Source of the DNA: Clostridiales bacterium GWF2_38_85
GTDB lineage: Bacteria > Bacillota > Clostridia > Oscillospirales > CAG-382
Direction of reading: 5' to 3'
NCBI GenBank assembly: GCA_001797275.1
Contig: MGOY01000045.1
Location: 1-49,004 of the forward strand
DNA: 49,004 bases
In this document: positions 7,447 to 15,349 of the stretch, in pieces
How the letters are laid out: the number at the start of each line of letters is the position of its first letter
How positions within the stretch are numbered: the stretch's first letter is position 1
Program-made: the position numbers and the translations under genes
Notes under the pieces: model-generated
What the model was told of the DNA's origin: nothing
Database searches by the model: none
The model's input: the letters and a program-made list of their open reading frames with translations, nothing else

Positions 7447-8196
7447 ATGGATAAATTTCAAAGCAACAACCTGAATTTGTTTTACGGCGATTTTCAGGCA
7501 CTAAAAAATATAAATTTTGTAATAAGCACAAATGAAATAACAGCTTGTATCGGACCTTCGGGCTGCGGCAAGTCCACTTTTTTGAAGACCTTGAACAGAA
7601 TGAACGATCTGGTTGAAGGTTGCAGGATAACCGGCGAAGTTTTGCTCGACGGCGAACAAATTTACGGTGATATGGATGTTAACCTGCTTAGAAAAAGAGT
7701 AGGTATGGTATTTCAAAAACCGAATCCGTTTCCGATGAGCGTTTACGACAACGTTGCTTATGGTCCAAGAACACACGGGGTTCATTCCAAAGTGCAGCTT
7801 GATGATGTAGTTGAAAAATCACTGCGAGATTCAGCAATGTGGGATGAGGTCAAGGACAGATTAAAAAAGAGTGCACTCGGTCTGTCAGGAGGTCAACAGC
7901 AAAGGCTTTGCATTGCACGCGCATTAGCGGTTAAGCCTGATGTTTTACTTATGGATGAGCCAACAAGCGCATTGGATCCGATTTCAACTTCTAAAATAGA
8001 AGATCTTGCACTTGAATTAAAAAAAGAGTATACTATAGTTATAGTTACACATAATATGCAGCAGGCTGTACGTATTTCGGATAAAACTGCATTTTTTCTG
8101 CTTGGTGACTTAATCGAAAGCGGAGAAACCGAACGCATTTTTTCATTCCCCAAAGATAAACGCACCGAAGATTATATTACCGGGAGGTTTGGATAA
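7447..8196 (+). CDS. pstB: Phosphate ABC transporter ATP-binding protein PstB
   Basis: 249 residues, the usual PstB length. Walker A is GPSGCGKST (residues 36-44), the Q-loop lies in [11 protein letters not shown], the signature is LSGGQQQR, Walker B is VLLMDEP, and the H-loop histidine is in VTHNMQQA. It hydrolyses ATP to drive phosphate import through PstCA at the inner face of the membrane. The ribosome binding site GAAAGGGG precedes ATG, and the stop codon shares one base with the phoU start (TAATG). Confidence 0.97.
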   Translation: MDKFQSNNLNLFYGDFQALKNINFVISTNEITACIGPSGCGKSTFLKTLNRMNDLVEGCRITGEVLLDGEQIYGDMDVNLLRKRVGMVFQKPNPFPMSVYDNVAYGPRTHGVHSKVQLDDVVEKSLRDSAMWDEVKDRLKKSALGLSGGQQQRLCIARALAVKPDVLLMDEPTSALDPISTSKIEDLALELKKEYTIVIVTHNMQQAVRISDKTAFFLLGDLIESGETERIFSFPKDKRTEDYITGRFG

Positions 8197-8849
8197 TGAG
8201 AAATAAATTTGATGAACAGCTTGAAAAGCTAAATAATGAATTGATTGCAATGGGTATGCTCTGCGAAAGCGCTATTGCGAATGCAGCAAAGAGTATAAGT
8301 ACCGGTAATCCCGAATACTTTAAAGCAATTAAATTAATGGAAACAGACATAGATCAGAAAGAACACGACATCGAATCACTTTGTATGAAGCTTCTTATGC
8401 AGCAACAACCTGTAGCAAAAGATTTGAGATTTATTTCCGCAGCTATGAAAATGATTACCGACATGGAAAGAATCGGTGACCAGGCAGTGGATATTGCAGA
8501 AATCATCGCAATGGGATATGTCAATGTCCACGATGACACTGTGCATATCGAGGATATGGCAAGAGCTACAATTAAAATGGTTACTGAGAGTATAGATGCA
8601 TTTGTAAAGCGTGATTTATTAATAGCACAGGCTGTTATAGAATACGATGATATTGTTGATGGACTTTTCAATAAGGTTAAGGGCGAGCTTGTCCAATATA
8701 TAAAATCCGAACACAATCACGGCGAGTTTGCGATTGATCTGTTGATGATTGCAAAATATTTTGAAAGAATCGGTGATCATGCCGTTAATATTGCTGAGTG
8801 GGTGCAGTTTGCAATCACAGGAAAGCATAAAGGAGAGGATGTACTTTGA
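8196..8849 (+). CDS. phoU: Phosphate signalling regulator PhoU
   Basis: 217 residues, all helical, made of two related three-helix repeats. The metal-binding-type motifs typical of PhoU are seen as MITDMERIGDQAVDIAE in the first repeat and KYFERIGDHAVNIAEWV in the second. PhoU links the transporter's state to the PhoR kinase and represses the regulon when phosphate is plentiful. It overlaps pstB by one base, and the TTG start of the response regulator lies within its last codons, so stoichiometry is probably coupled. Confidence 0.95.
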   Translation: MRNKFDEQLEKLNNELIAMGMLCESAIANAAKSISTGNPEYFKAIKLMETDIDQKEHDIESLCMKLLMQQQPVAKDLRFISAAMKMITDMERIGDQAVDIAEIIAMGYVNVHDDTVHIEDMARATIKMVTESIDAFVKRDLLIAQAVIEYDDIVDGLFNKVKGELVQYIKSEHNHGEFAIDLLMIAKYFERIGDHAVNIAEWVQFAITGKHKGEDVL

Positions 8850-9520
8850 TTTATTATCTTGAAGATGACAAAAACATCAGAGAACTTGTTGTTTACACTC
8901 TTAAGATGGCAGGCTTGGACGTAATCGGATATCCTAATGCCAATGTTTTTTGGAAAGCAGTCAAAGAGTCAATCCCTGAGTTGATTTTATTGGACATCAT
9001 GCTGCCCGATGCGGATGGGATCGATATACTCAAAAGATTGAGACAGAATCAAACATATGTAAATATACCGGTTATAATGGTTACAGCAAAGGGCGCTGAA
9101 TATGATAAGGTTGTCGGTCTTGACCTTGGAGCGGATGATTATATATCAAAACCTTTTGCAATGATGGAATTTGTTTCACGCGTCAAAGCAGTACTTAGAA
9201 GGACAGGAGCAAAAGCAAATATAACACAGCTTATCGCAAGCGGTGTATATTTAGATGCCGAGAAACATACGGTAACTGCAAACGGTGATGAAGTAATATT
9301 AACTTTAAAAGAATTTGAGCTTTTAAAAATGCTGATTGAAAATCAAGGGTTTGTTTTAACCAGAGATAAACTGTTGAACCAAATTTGGGGATATGATTTT
9401 GATGGTGAAACCAGAACTGTTGATGTACATATAAGATCGCTTAGATTGAAGCTGGGCAGCTGCGGAGATATAATTGAAACAATCCGTGGTGTCGGATATA
9501 AAGTATCAACAGGTAAATAA
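8846..9520 (+). CDS. phoP: OmpR/PhoB-type response regulator (PhoP-like), TTG start
   Basis: 224 residues. The receiver domain (1-115) has the acidic pair D7/D8, phosphoacceptor D50 (LLDIMLP), T80 (VMVTAK) and K102 (SKPF). A winged-helix DNA-binding domain (about 128-222) contains LTLKEFELLKML and TRDKLLNQIWGYDFDGETR. It should activate pst and other phosphate-starvation genes when phosphorylated. The start is TTG at 8846, four bases inside phoU, with AGGAGAGG upstream. The usual directly adjacent kinase gene is pushed 244 bases away by a structured island. Confidence 0.93.
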   Translation: MIYYLEDDKNIRELVVYTLKMAGLDVIGYPNANVFWKAVKESIPELILLDIMLPDADGIDILKRLRQNQTYVNIPVIMVTAKGAEYDKVVGLDLGADDYISKPFAMMEFVSRVKAVLRRTGAKANITQLIASGVYLDAEKHTVTANGDEVILTLKEFELLKMLIENQGFVLTRDKLLNQIWGYDFDGETRTVDVHIRSLRLKLGSCGDIIETIRGVGYKVSTGK

Positions 9521-9532
9521 GATATTAATAAT

Positions 9533-9691
9533 CGATTGTGAAACTATAGTTTCACAATCGGAACCGCCCAATAGGCGGAGTTTTCATTCGGTTCTAAAAC
9601 CTAACGAGGTTCCCGAACCGAATGTGCTCCCTTTGGTCGCTTTGAAGGTGTCTTTTCGATCGGGAAACCCGCCCGAGCGACGCAATTTTTT
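9533..9691. repeat. Structured GC-rich island between phoP and phoR
   Basis: Consecutive pairings fill this gap. (1) A 28-base perfect palindrome (9533-9560), as RNA a 12-bp stem CGATTGTGAAAC/GTTTCACAATCG with a TATA loop. (2) CCGCC/GGCGG (9564-9578). (3) CATTCGGTTC (9585-9594) with GAACCGAATG (9615-9624), enclosing AACC/GGTT. (4) GTCGC (9636-9640) with GCGAC (9677-9681), enclosing TCGGG/CCCGA, followed by six T residues. The island is richer in G and C than its neighbours and has no convincing coding content. It may be an inserted palindromic repeat or a transcription attenuator that lowers kinase output. Confidence 0.6.
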
Positions 9692-9764
9692 ATAATTTAA
9701 ACTTTTTCATGATAAAGCTTGAGTTTTGTAATTGTCTAAAGATATTAAGGGAAGGAACTTATAA

Positions 9765-11429
9765 ATGAAACGACGGATTTTTATTGGGATGAGTGTTTTA
9801 GCATTTATAACAGTTCTTATAACCTCGGTATTGATTATTACTGTCATGCTTAACCGACTTTTTGATTCGGTAAAAAAGGAAATCAAGAATGAGGCAGAAT
9901 ACATCAGTATAGCAATAAATGAATCAGAAATGGATTATCTGAATATCCTTGAACAATACGGGGAAGATAACAGAATATCTGTTATTGCACCTGACGGTAT
10001 TGTCATATATGATAACAAGGCTGACATAACGCTTTTAGAGAACCATAAAAATCGGAAGGAAGTTATTGAAGCACTGGCAGACGGGCAGGGCGATGCTGTC
10101 AGAATATCTGATTCGCTTGGCGAACAATCATATTATTATGCCGTGAAGCTCAATGACGGCAATGTGTTGCGTATTGCCAATACATCAAACAGTGCGATTA
10201 TTGTAATAACATCAATGATACCTTATTTTATGCTTGTTACATTGATCGGAACTATACTTGCCATGATTTTTACCCGACATTATACAAATTGGATTATTGT
10301 TCCGATAAACAATTTTAACCTTGAAAATCCGATGTCAAATGAAATATACGATGAATTGTCTCCCTTTATACGAAGGATAGAAAAACAGAATACTCAGATT
10401 GAACGTCATATTTCAACTCTTAAAGAGAAGCAGATTGAGATGTCACTTATAACAGGTAGTATGCGTGAAGGCTTGATTGTCTTGAATACAAAGCTGAGCG
10501 TTACTTTTATCAACGAGAGTGCAGCAAGATTGTTCTCAATAGATGCAGAAAGCGTAATAGGATTAAATATTCTCAATGTCTACAGATGCCTGGCATTAAA
10601 CACTGTTTCAGCTTCGGCATTAAATGGGATACATTCTGAGAATATTGTTGAAATTGAAAACAGACAATATCGGTTCATGGCAAGTCCGCTTCAATATGAT
10701 ACAGTAATCCGCGGTGTCGTTATACTTATTGTTGACGAGACAGATATAAGACTTGCAGAACAGCAAAGACGAGAATTTTCTGCAAATGTCTCGCATGAAC
10801 TAAAGACACCGCTAACATCAATTTCGGGCTATACTGAATTGCTCAGAAACAGGATGGTAAAAACAGAAGACATTCCTGAATTCGCAGATAGAATATACAA
10901 AGAATCTACAAGACTTATTTCATTGATCGAGGATATTATAAAACTGTCAAAGCTCGATGAAGGTATTGTCGGCGTACCTCATGAACCGGTTGATTTGCAT
11001 GAGCTTGCAATCGATATTGCAAACAGATTAAAAAGCCAGGCCGAAGCACGAGGTGTTTCTGTTGAAGTCAACGGTGACAGTGCTATAATTGTCGGCTCAA
11101 AACAAATTTTTGATGAAATTTTATATAACCTTTGTGATAATGCTATTAAATATAATATTAATAACGGTAAGGTTGAAATTAAAACAGAAAAAACTCAAAA
11201 AGGCATGGTACTGACAATATCAGATACCGGGATAGGTATTAGTAAAGAGGACCGAGAGCGGGTATTTGAACGCTTTTACAGGGTTGATAAAAGTCATTCC
11301 AAAAATATATCTGGGACTGGACTCGGACTGTCAATTGTCAAGCATGGAGTCAAATATCATAATGGTAGTATTGAGCTTGAAAGTGAAAAAGGGAAAGGTA
11401 CTAAGGTTATAATAACATTCCCCGAATAA
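9765..11429 (+). CDS. phoR: PhoR-type sensor histidine kinase
   Basis: 554 residues. Two membrane helices (about 7-29 and 146-169) bracket an extracytoplasmic domain of about 115 residues. A PAS-like region lies at about 225-325. The HisKA domain has phosphoacceptor H344 (ANVSHELKTPLTS). The ATPase domain has N-box NLCDNAIKYN (about 455), G1 DTGIGI (about 487) and G2 GTGLGLSIVKH (about 516). No clear HAMP domain is seen after the second helix. It should phosphorylate the PhoP-type regulator encoded upstream and be held in check by PhoU and the transporter. The AAGGGAAGGAA site gives strong independent initiation despite the island before it. The operon ends at 11438-11466. Confidence 0.92.
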   Translation: MKRRIFIGMSVLAFITVLITSVLIITVMLNRLFDSVKKEIKNEAEYISIAINESEMDYLNILEQYGEDNRISVIAPDGIVIYDNKADITLLENHKNRKEVIEALADGQGDAVRISDSLGEQSYYYAVKLNDGNVLRIANTSNSAIIVITSMIPYFMLVTLIGTILAMIFTRHYTNWIIVPINNFNLENPMSNEIYDELSPFIRRIEKQNTQIERHISTLKEKQIEMSLITGSMREGLIVLNTKLSVTFINESAARLFSIDAESVIGLNILNVYRCLALNTVSASALNGIHSENIVEIENRQYRFMASPLQYDTVIRGVVILIVDETDIRLAEQQRREFSANVSHELKTPLTSISGYTELLRNRMVKTEDIPEFADRIYKESTRLISLIEDIIKLSKLDEGIVGVPHEPVDLHELAIDIANRLKSQAEARGVSVEVNGDSAIIVGSKQIFDEILYNLCDNAIKYNINNGKVEIKTEKTQKGMVLTISDTGIGISKEDRERVFERFYRVDKSHSKNISGTGLGLSIVKHGVKYHNGSIELESEKGKGTKVIITFPE

Positions 11430-11437
11430 AAAATAAG

Positions 11438-11466
11438 AACCGGAGATTAGAGTCTCCGGTTTTTTT
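11438..11466. terminator. Bidirectional terminator between phoR and the GGDEF gene
   Basis: AACCGGAGA (11438-11446) pairs with TCTCCGGTT (11453-11461) around a 6-base loop. T-runs follow on both strands (11460-11466 on plus, TTCTTATTTTTT on minus). It lies between two convergent genes and should serve both; the minus-strand stop codon falls on its edge. Confidence 0.85.
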
Positions 11467-12634
11467 AGTATAATATTGTTGTAAATTGCGGTGTTGATGT
11501 TTCGTTGAATATCCGGTGTCCCATTTTACCGTTATGCTTAACTTCATAAAGCGCAGCATCGGCGTTTGATATTGCCTTGTCTATTGTAATAACAGTACCT
11601 TTTTCATTGATATAAATACCGGCACTTATTGTAACGAAATTATTTTCTTCATGGGCGTTGAATATGATTTTGGCATCATTTACGGCATTTATCAATGCTT
11701 CGGTTATGGAAGTGGTTTCATATGTAGTTTTATCAGGTAATATTACAAGAAATTCTTCTCCGCCGTATCTGCCTGTCATACCATTAACCGACTCAACCAT
11801 ATCATATAATATATTTGCGATCCGTTTCAGGCAGTAATCACCCATGACATGCCCGTTTGTATCATTATATTGTTTGAAGTTGTCGATATCTACAAAAATA
11901 CAGGATAAGTTTTGATTCTTATTTTTCAAATGCTCTTCGAAAAACTCCATTATCTTTTTTCTGTTTGGTATATTAGTCAAAAAGTCTTTATTTGCATAAT
12001 ATTCAAGAATCTTCTTTTGTTCTTCAGCTTTTGTATATACAATAAATTTTTTGTAACTTGAAACATTGTTTATAATTATGATTATTATTGATATTATTAC
12101 TGCATAAAGAGGAATTAAAGCAGTATGAAAAATATTGATACTTGATGGTGCATAATAATTACAGGTAAAAATATAAATACAATAACCGAAGATACAAAAA
12201 GAGCTGTGTAGCCACATATTCAGTCTCAGACACGTTGCGGAAAGCAGAGTATAAAACATAAATATGTATGGTGGCAGACCTATACTCATATCAACAGCAG
12301 AAAAAATCGATGCCCATATTAATAAAACAATGACAATTATAAGCTGAAAGCACTTACGATATTTTGGGTGTTTCAAATTGATATGTATAATAACGGTGTG
12401 GGCAATAAATATAAATATAAAAATTGAAGTAAGAATACTGTATATGTTAATTACGGGAGGATATGTTTTAAGCTTTACAGTATAATAATATGAAAAGGTA
12501 ATCCATATCAAGAATAGAAAATTAATCATAAAAATGAAAGCCTGATTTCTTTTTACTTTCCTATCCCAATAGCTTGCATTGCCGCATACTGACTTTGCAT
12601 AGGCTAACATATTATTTATTTTTTCCCTGGGCAA
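11465..12634 (-). CDS. Membrane-bound diguanylate cyclase (GGDEF domain)
   Basis: 389 residues. About six transmembrane helices fill residues 30-190 and a GGDEF domain follows (about 215-375). It makes c-di-GMP from two GTP. The active-site loop reads GRYGGEEF, a catalytically competent variant, with the metal aspartate in FVDIDNFKQYND. The RxxD product-inhibition site expected five residues before GGEEF is absent (VNGM there), so feedback by c-di-GMP is unlikely. The start is TTG at 12634, behind a strong AGGAGGTGA site. It stands alone between convergent phoR and the divergent darA block. The signal sensed by the membrane part is unknown. Confidence 0.9.
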   Translation of the reverse strand: MPREKINNMLAYAKSVCGNASYWDRKVKRNQAFIFMINFLFLIWITFSYYYTVKLKTYPPVINIYSILTSIFIFIFIAHTVIIHINLKHPKYRKCFQLIIVIVLLIWASIFSAVDMSIGLPPYIFMFYTLLSATCLRLNMWLHSSFCIFGYCIYIFTCNYYAPSSINIFHTALIPLYAVIISIIIIIINNVSSYKKFIVYTKAEEQKKILEYYANKDFLTNIPNRKKIMEFFEEHLKNKNQNLSCIFVDIDNFKQYNDTNGHVMGDYCLKRIANILYDMVESVNGMTGRYGGEEFLVILPDKTTYETTSITEALINAVNDAKIIFNAHEENNFVTISAGIYINEKGTVITIDKAISNADAALYEVKHNGKMGHRIFNETSTPQFTTILY

Positions 12635-12665
12635 TGTATCTCACCTCCTGTACAATAGTAAAGGT

Positions 12666-12694
12666 ATTATAGTAATATATAGAATCTTAACCAA
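12666..12694 (-). promoter_or_regulatory. Probable promoter of the GGDEF gene
   Basis: On the minus strand TTGGTT (12689-12694) and TATAAT (12666-12671) are 17 bases apart. The -10 is perfect and the -35 weak. It lies just upstream of the AGGAGGTGA site of the GGDEF gene. Confidence 0.5.
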
Positions 12695-12802
12695 TATTGA
12701 ACAAATGACATTATATCATACTGATTATTCTAAGTCAATATAAAATATGCAATTTTATTTGATTTTTATGGTAAGAAAAATAATTATGTTTGTTCTATAT
12801 TA

Positions 12803-12892
12803 AACAAACAAATGAATATTGATTTGATCATTCGATAAACCCAAAAATCATAGAGTTTTCATCGAATGGCTGATGTAATTCATTTGTTTGTT
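12803..12892. repeat. Structured repeat element, copy 1
   Basis: Outer arms AACAAACAAATGAAT (12803-12817) and ATTCATTTGTTTGTT (12878-12892) are perfect 15-base inverted repeats. Inside, CATTCGAT (12829-12836) pairs with ATCGAATG (12861-12868), and the loop carries CATAGAG. A related element with the same arms, different inner stem and similar loop lies at 40500-40592, so this is a repeat family. It has no coding content and could be a MITE-like element or a structured RNA. Confidence 0.7.
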
Positions 12893-12940
12893 ACTTATAA
12901 CGATATTTTTATATAAAGTATTATTAATCACTTATTTTTA

Positions 12941-12969
12941 TTGACTGACAAAAAAAATAATGTTATAAT
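12941..12969 (+). promoter_or_regulatory. Promoter P1 of the darA block
   Basis: TTGACT (12941-12946) and TATAAT (12964-12969) with exactly 17 bases between them. This is the upstream member of a tandem pair driving darA-holB-ricT. Confidence 0.75.
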
Positions 12970-12983
12970 AAATTAAGTTTATC

Positions 12984-13012
12984 TTGACTTCATCAAATAA
13001 TTGAGCTATTAT
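12984..13012 (+). promoter_or_regulatory. Promoter P2 of the darA block
   Basis: TTGACT (12984-12989) and TATTAT (13007-13012), again 17 bases apart, 43 bases downstream of P1. A transcript from here would begin near 13019 and have a leader of about 97 bases. Confidence 0.6.
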
Positions 13013-13078
13013 ATATTTCGTCTTGAAACCATTAAAATAAACAAAATTATATATTTTTCTTGAATGAAGGGAGGATGC

Positions 13079-13102
13079 ATGTTTTGCTGTTACAAACAGT
13101 AG
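13079..13102 (+). CDS. Candidate seven-residue leader peptide upstream of darA
   Basis: The only strong ribosome binding site in the darA leader, GGGAGG (13069-13074), points at ATG 13079. That opens a seven-codon frame (MFCCYKQ) ending in TAG at 13100-13102, 13 bases before the darA ATG. A small CTGTT/AACAG hairpin overlaps its end. darA lacks a good site of its own, so translation may be coupled to or controlled through this short frame. Sequence pattern only. Confidence 0.35.
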   Translation: MFCCYKQ

Positions 13103-13115
13103 CATGTGATGAAAA

Positions 13116-13439
13116 ATGAAACTGATATTTGCGATTGTAAACAATGATGACAGTTCAATAGTTACCTCAAAGCTTACCAAGAATAAATTCAACGTTACAA
13201 AAATTGCTTCGACAGGCGGGTTTTTATCTGCTGGAAACACAACATTTCTATGCGGCGTCGAAGACGATAGAGTGAATGAGGTTATTGAGATAATTGCCAA
13301 ATACTCAAGAAAACGTGTTGAATCGGTGCCAACCGGCTTCTCCAACGAGCTTATACCTATGACAGTGGGTGTACAGCAGATTGTTGTTGGTGGTGCAACC
13401 ATATTTGTTATAAATGTTGAGCGACATGAACGGGTATAA
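13116..13439 (+). CDS. darA: Cyclic-di-AMP receptor DarA (P-II-like, YaaQ family)
   Basis: 107 residues, the normal length of this P-II-like trimer that binds cyclic-di-AMP in Firmicutes. Recognisable segments are MKLIFAIVNNDD at the start, the ligand-loop region KIASTGGFLSAGNTTFLCGV (about 30-49), and the C-terminal part with GGATIFVINVERHERV. It is cytosolic, and its output partner is not well defined even in model species. An in-frame TGA at 13110 fixes the ATG at 13116, although no good ribosome binding site lies directly before it. Its 3' end overlaps holB. Synteny with holB and ricT matches the yaaQ-holB-yaaT arrangement of Bacillus, without yaaR and tmk. Confidence 0.93.
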   Translation: MKLIFAIVNNDDSSIVTSKLTKNKFNVTKIASTGGFLSAGNTTFLCGVEDDRVNEVIEIIAKYSRKRVESVPTGFSNELIPMTVGVQQIVVGGATIFVINVERHERV

Positions 13440-14304
13440 CATAAACGAAATATCTCTTAATAAAACAAAAGCGAATGATTTTGTTGACATAATTGAAGCA
13501 GACAATGTTTCGCATGCTTATATATTCGAATGTACGGATATGCCGACAGCGAGAGAATTTGCTGTCTTTATCGCAAAACTGCTTTTATGCGAAGTCGAAA
13601 GCAGTTCAAAACCCTGCGGTAGCTGTTCTTCCTGCCTCAAGCTTTCTGAATTATGTCATCCGGATGTAGTTTTGCTTTCATCATCAGGCGGAAGATTCTC
13701 ATTCCATATTGAGGATATACGCTTTATACGAAGTGATGCATATGTTATGCCAAATGATAGCGATAAAAAAATCTACATTCTTGAGAATGCACAGGATATG
13801 ACTGTTCAAGCTCAGAATGCTTTGTTAAAAATACTTGAGGAACCGCCAAAAAATGTATATTTTTTTATATTAACAATAAGACGAGAGCTTCTTTTGCCAA
13901 CAGTATTATCACGTGGGCAAATCATAAAGCTTGAGTCACCTGAGGACAAGCAGAGGGAAGTAAACGAAAATGCTGCTTTAACTTTAAAAGCTCTGTTATC
14001 ACCACTAAATAATCGTTTTGATTTTTTTGCATTTTTTCTAAGCTTGAAGCTGAAGCGTGACAAGGCACTCGAATTATTTAATGATATTGTTGAATTACTC
14101 AGAGATTTGATTATATATAAAGAATCAGGCAATAGTACAATATACGACCAGACTGAAAAACTTTCGGTGCTTGTGTCAGCAAAAGCTATTATCAAGATGA
14201 TGGATTCATTAAGAGAAGCTATATTGAAAATTGAGAATAATGCAAACATAAATGCGGTTTTCACTTTGCTGGCATACGAATTATGGTCGAGTAAATCAAT
14301 ATAA
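13414..14304 (+). CDS. holB: DNA polymerase III delta' subunit
   Basis: 296 residues, clamp-loader delta' family. The zinc-binding cysteines lie in CGSCSSCLKLSELC (about residues 67-80). The AAA+ core shows DIRFIRSDAY, then KIYILENAQDMTVQAQNALLK and ILEEPPKN. The P-loop region is degenerate (IFECTDMPTAREF), as is usual for this non-ATPase subunit. The SRC arginine-finger motif reads SRG here (VLSRGQ). The start is uncertain: ATG 13414 overlaps darA by 26 bases and ATG 13426 by 14. The clamp loader places the sliding clamp on primed DNA. Translation is probably coupled to darA. Confidence 0.9.
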   Translation: MLSDMNGYNINEISLNKTKANDFVDIIEADNVSHAYIFECTDMPTAREFAVFIAKLLLCEVESSSKPCGSCSSCLKLSELCHPDVVLLSSSGGRFSFHIEDIRFIRSDAYVMPNDSDKKIYILENAQDMTVQAQNALLKILEEPPKNVYFFILTIRRELLLPTVLSRGQIIKLESPEDKQREVNENAALTLKALLSPLNNRFDFFAFFLSLKLKRDKALELFNDIVELLRDLIIYKESGNSTIYDQTEKLSVLVSAKAIIKMMDSLREAILKIENNANINAVFTLLAYELWSSKSI

Positions 14305-14373
14305 ATTGAGAAATGATCCGCCAACGGAGACATTTTTCAACTAACGCAAACAGTTAGAGAAACGGAAAAACAA

Positions 14374-15297
14374 ATGGCAAACGAAAACAATAATTTTGTT
14401 ATTTTTGAAAATAATGAACCTGTAGAAGTCGCACAAACTGAGATAGTTGGTATACGATTTAAGAATGCAGGGAAAATATATTATTTTGCACCGAATGGAC
14501 TTGTATTATTGGAAGGCTCAAATGTTATAGTCGAAACAGTCAGGGGCATTGAATTTGGTTTTATAGCAATAACTAACAGGATGGTTTCGACCAGTGATAT
14601 CATATCGCCTTTGAAACCTATACTGAGAGCAGCAACAGAAGAGGATACCAAGCACCACGAACAGAATGTTGCTGCAGAAGAGCATGCCAAAAAAATCTGG
14701 GAAGAAAAAATTAAGACACACGAGCTTGAAATGCAATTAGTTGACGTAGAATATACATTTGATAATGCAAAGCTGATATTTTATTTCACTGCAGATGGGC
14801 GTGTCGATTTCCGTGATCTTGTAAAAGATCTTGCCTCGGTATTCCATACAAGGATAGAATTGCGTCAGATCGGAGTACGTGATGTTGCCAAGCTTATCGG
14901 CGGTATAGGTGTTTGCGGACGACCATTCTGCTGCAAAACTTTCCTTAATGATTTTGCCCAGGTTTCCATCAAGATGGCGAAGGAACAGAACCTGTCGCTG
15001 TCCTCTTCAAAGATATCAGGTACATGCGGCAGACTTATGTGTTGCTTGCGTTTTGAACATGATATTTATGAAAGAGAATATGCTACCTTCCCGAAAGTTG
15101 ATTCGATAATTGAGACTCCTGACGGCAGAGCAGTCGTTATCGAAGGGAATTTTCTGACGGGTAAGGTAAAAGCAACACTTGTCGGTGATAATTCCGGAGC
15201 AGTTAAGACCTTTATGGGCAGGGATGTCAAGGTTGTCGGTTATATCAAGAAAAAAGAAGTACTTGATGCCGAGCTTGCAGACCTTGAAAAGAATTAA
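14374..15297 (+). CDS. ricT: RicT (YaaT), PSP1-domain iron-sulphur protein
   Basis: 307 residues. A PSP1 C-terminal domain lies in the second half, with the two diagnostic cysteine clusters GVCGRPFCC and GTCGRLMCC (about residues 180-230). RicT forms a complex with RicA and RicF that binds Fe-S clusters. In Bacillus subtilis that complex directs RNase Y to specific transcripts and assists sporulation and competence phosphorelays. A lysine/glutamate-rich helical segment (about 90-120) precedes the conserved part. It follows holB by 69 bases, as in many Firmicutes. The ribosome binding site is weak. Identity is clear; partners RicA and RicF are not in this window. Confidence 0.93.
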   Translation: MANENNNFVIFENNEPVEVAQTEIVGIRFKNAGKIYYFAPNGLVLLEGSNVIVETVRGIEFGFIAITNRMVSTSDIISPLKPILRAATEEDTKHHEQNVAAEEHAKKIWEEKIKTHELEMQLVDVEYTFDNAKLIFYFTADGRVDFRDLVKDLASVFHTRIELRQIGVRDVAKLIGGIGVCGRPFCCKTFLNDFAQVSIKMAKEQNLSLSSSKISGTCGRLMCCLRFEHDIYEREYATFPKVDSIIETPDGRAVVIEGNFLTGKVKATLVGDNSGAVKTFMGRDVKVVGYIKKKEVLDAELADLEKN

Positions 15298-15349
15298 GAG
15301 TGATAAATTGAAAGGATTCGGAAAGCGTATTGCTTTTAAATAATATATT

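Noticed and set aside
9474-9695. A 73-codon frame running through the phoP end and the palindromic island
   Set aside because: It overlaps phoP in a different frame and its composition reflects hairpins; no start signal of its own.
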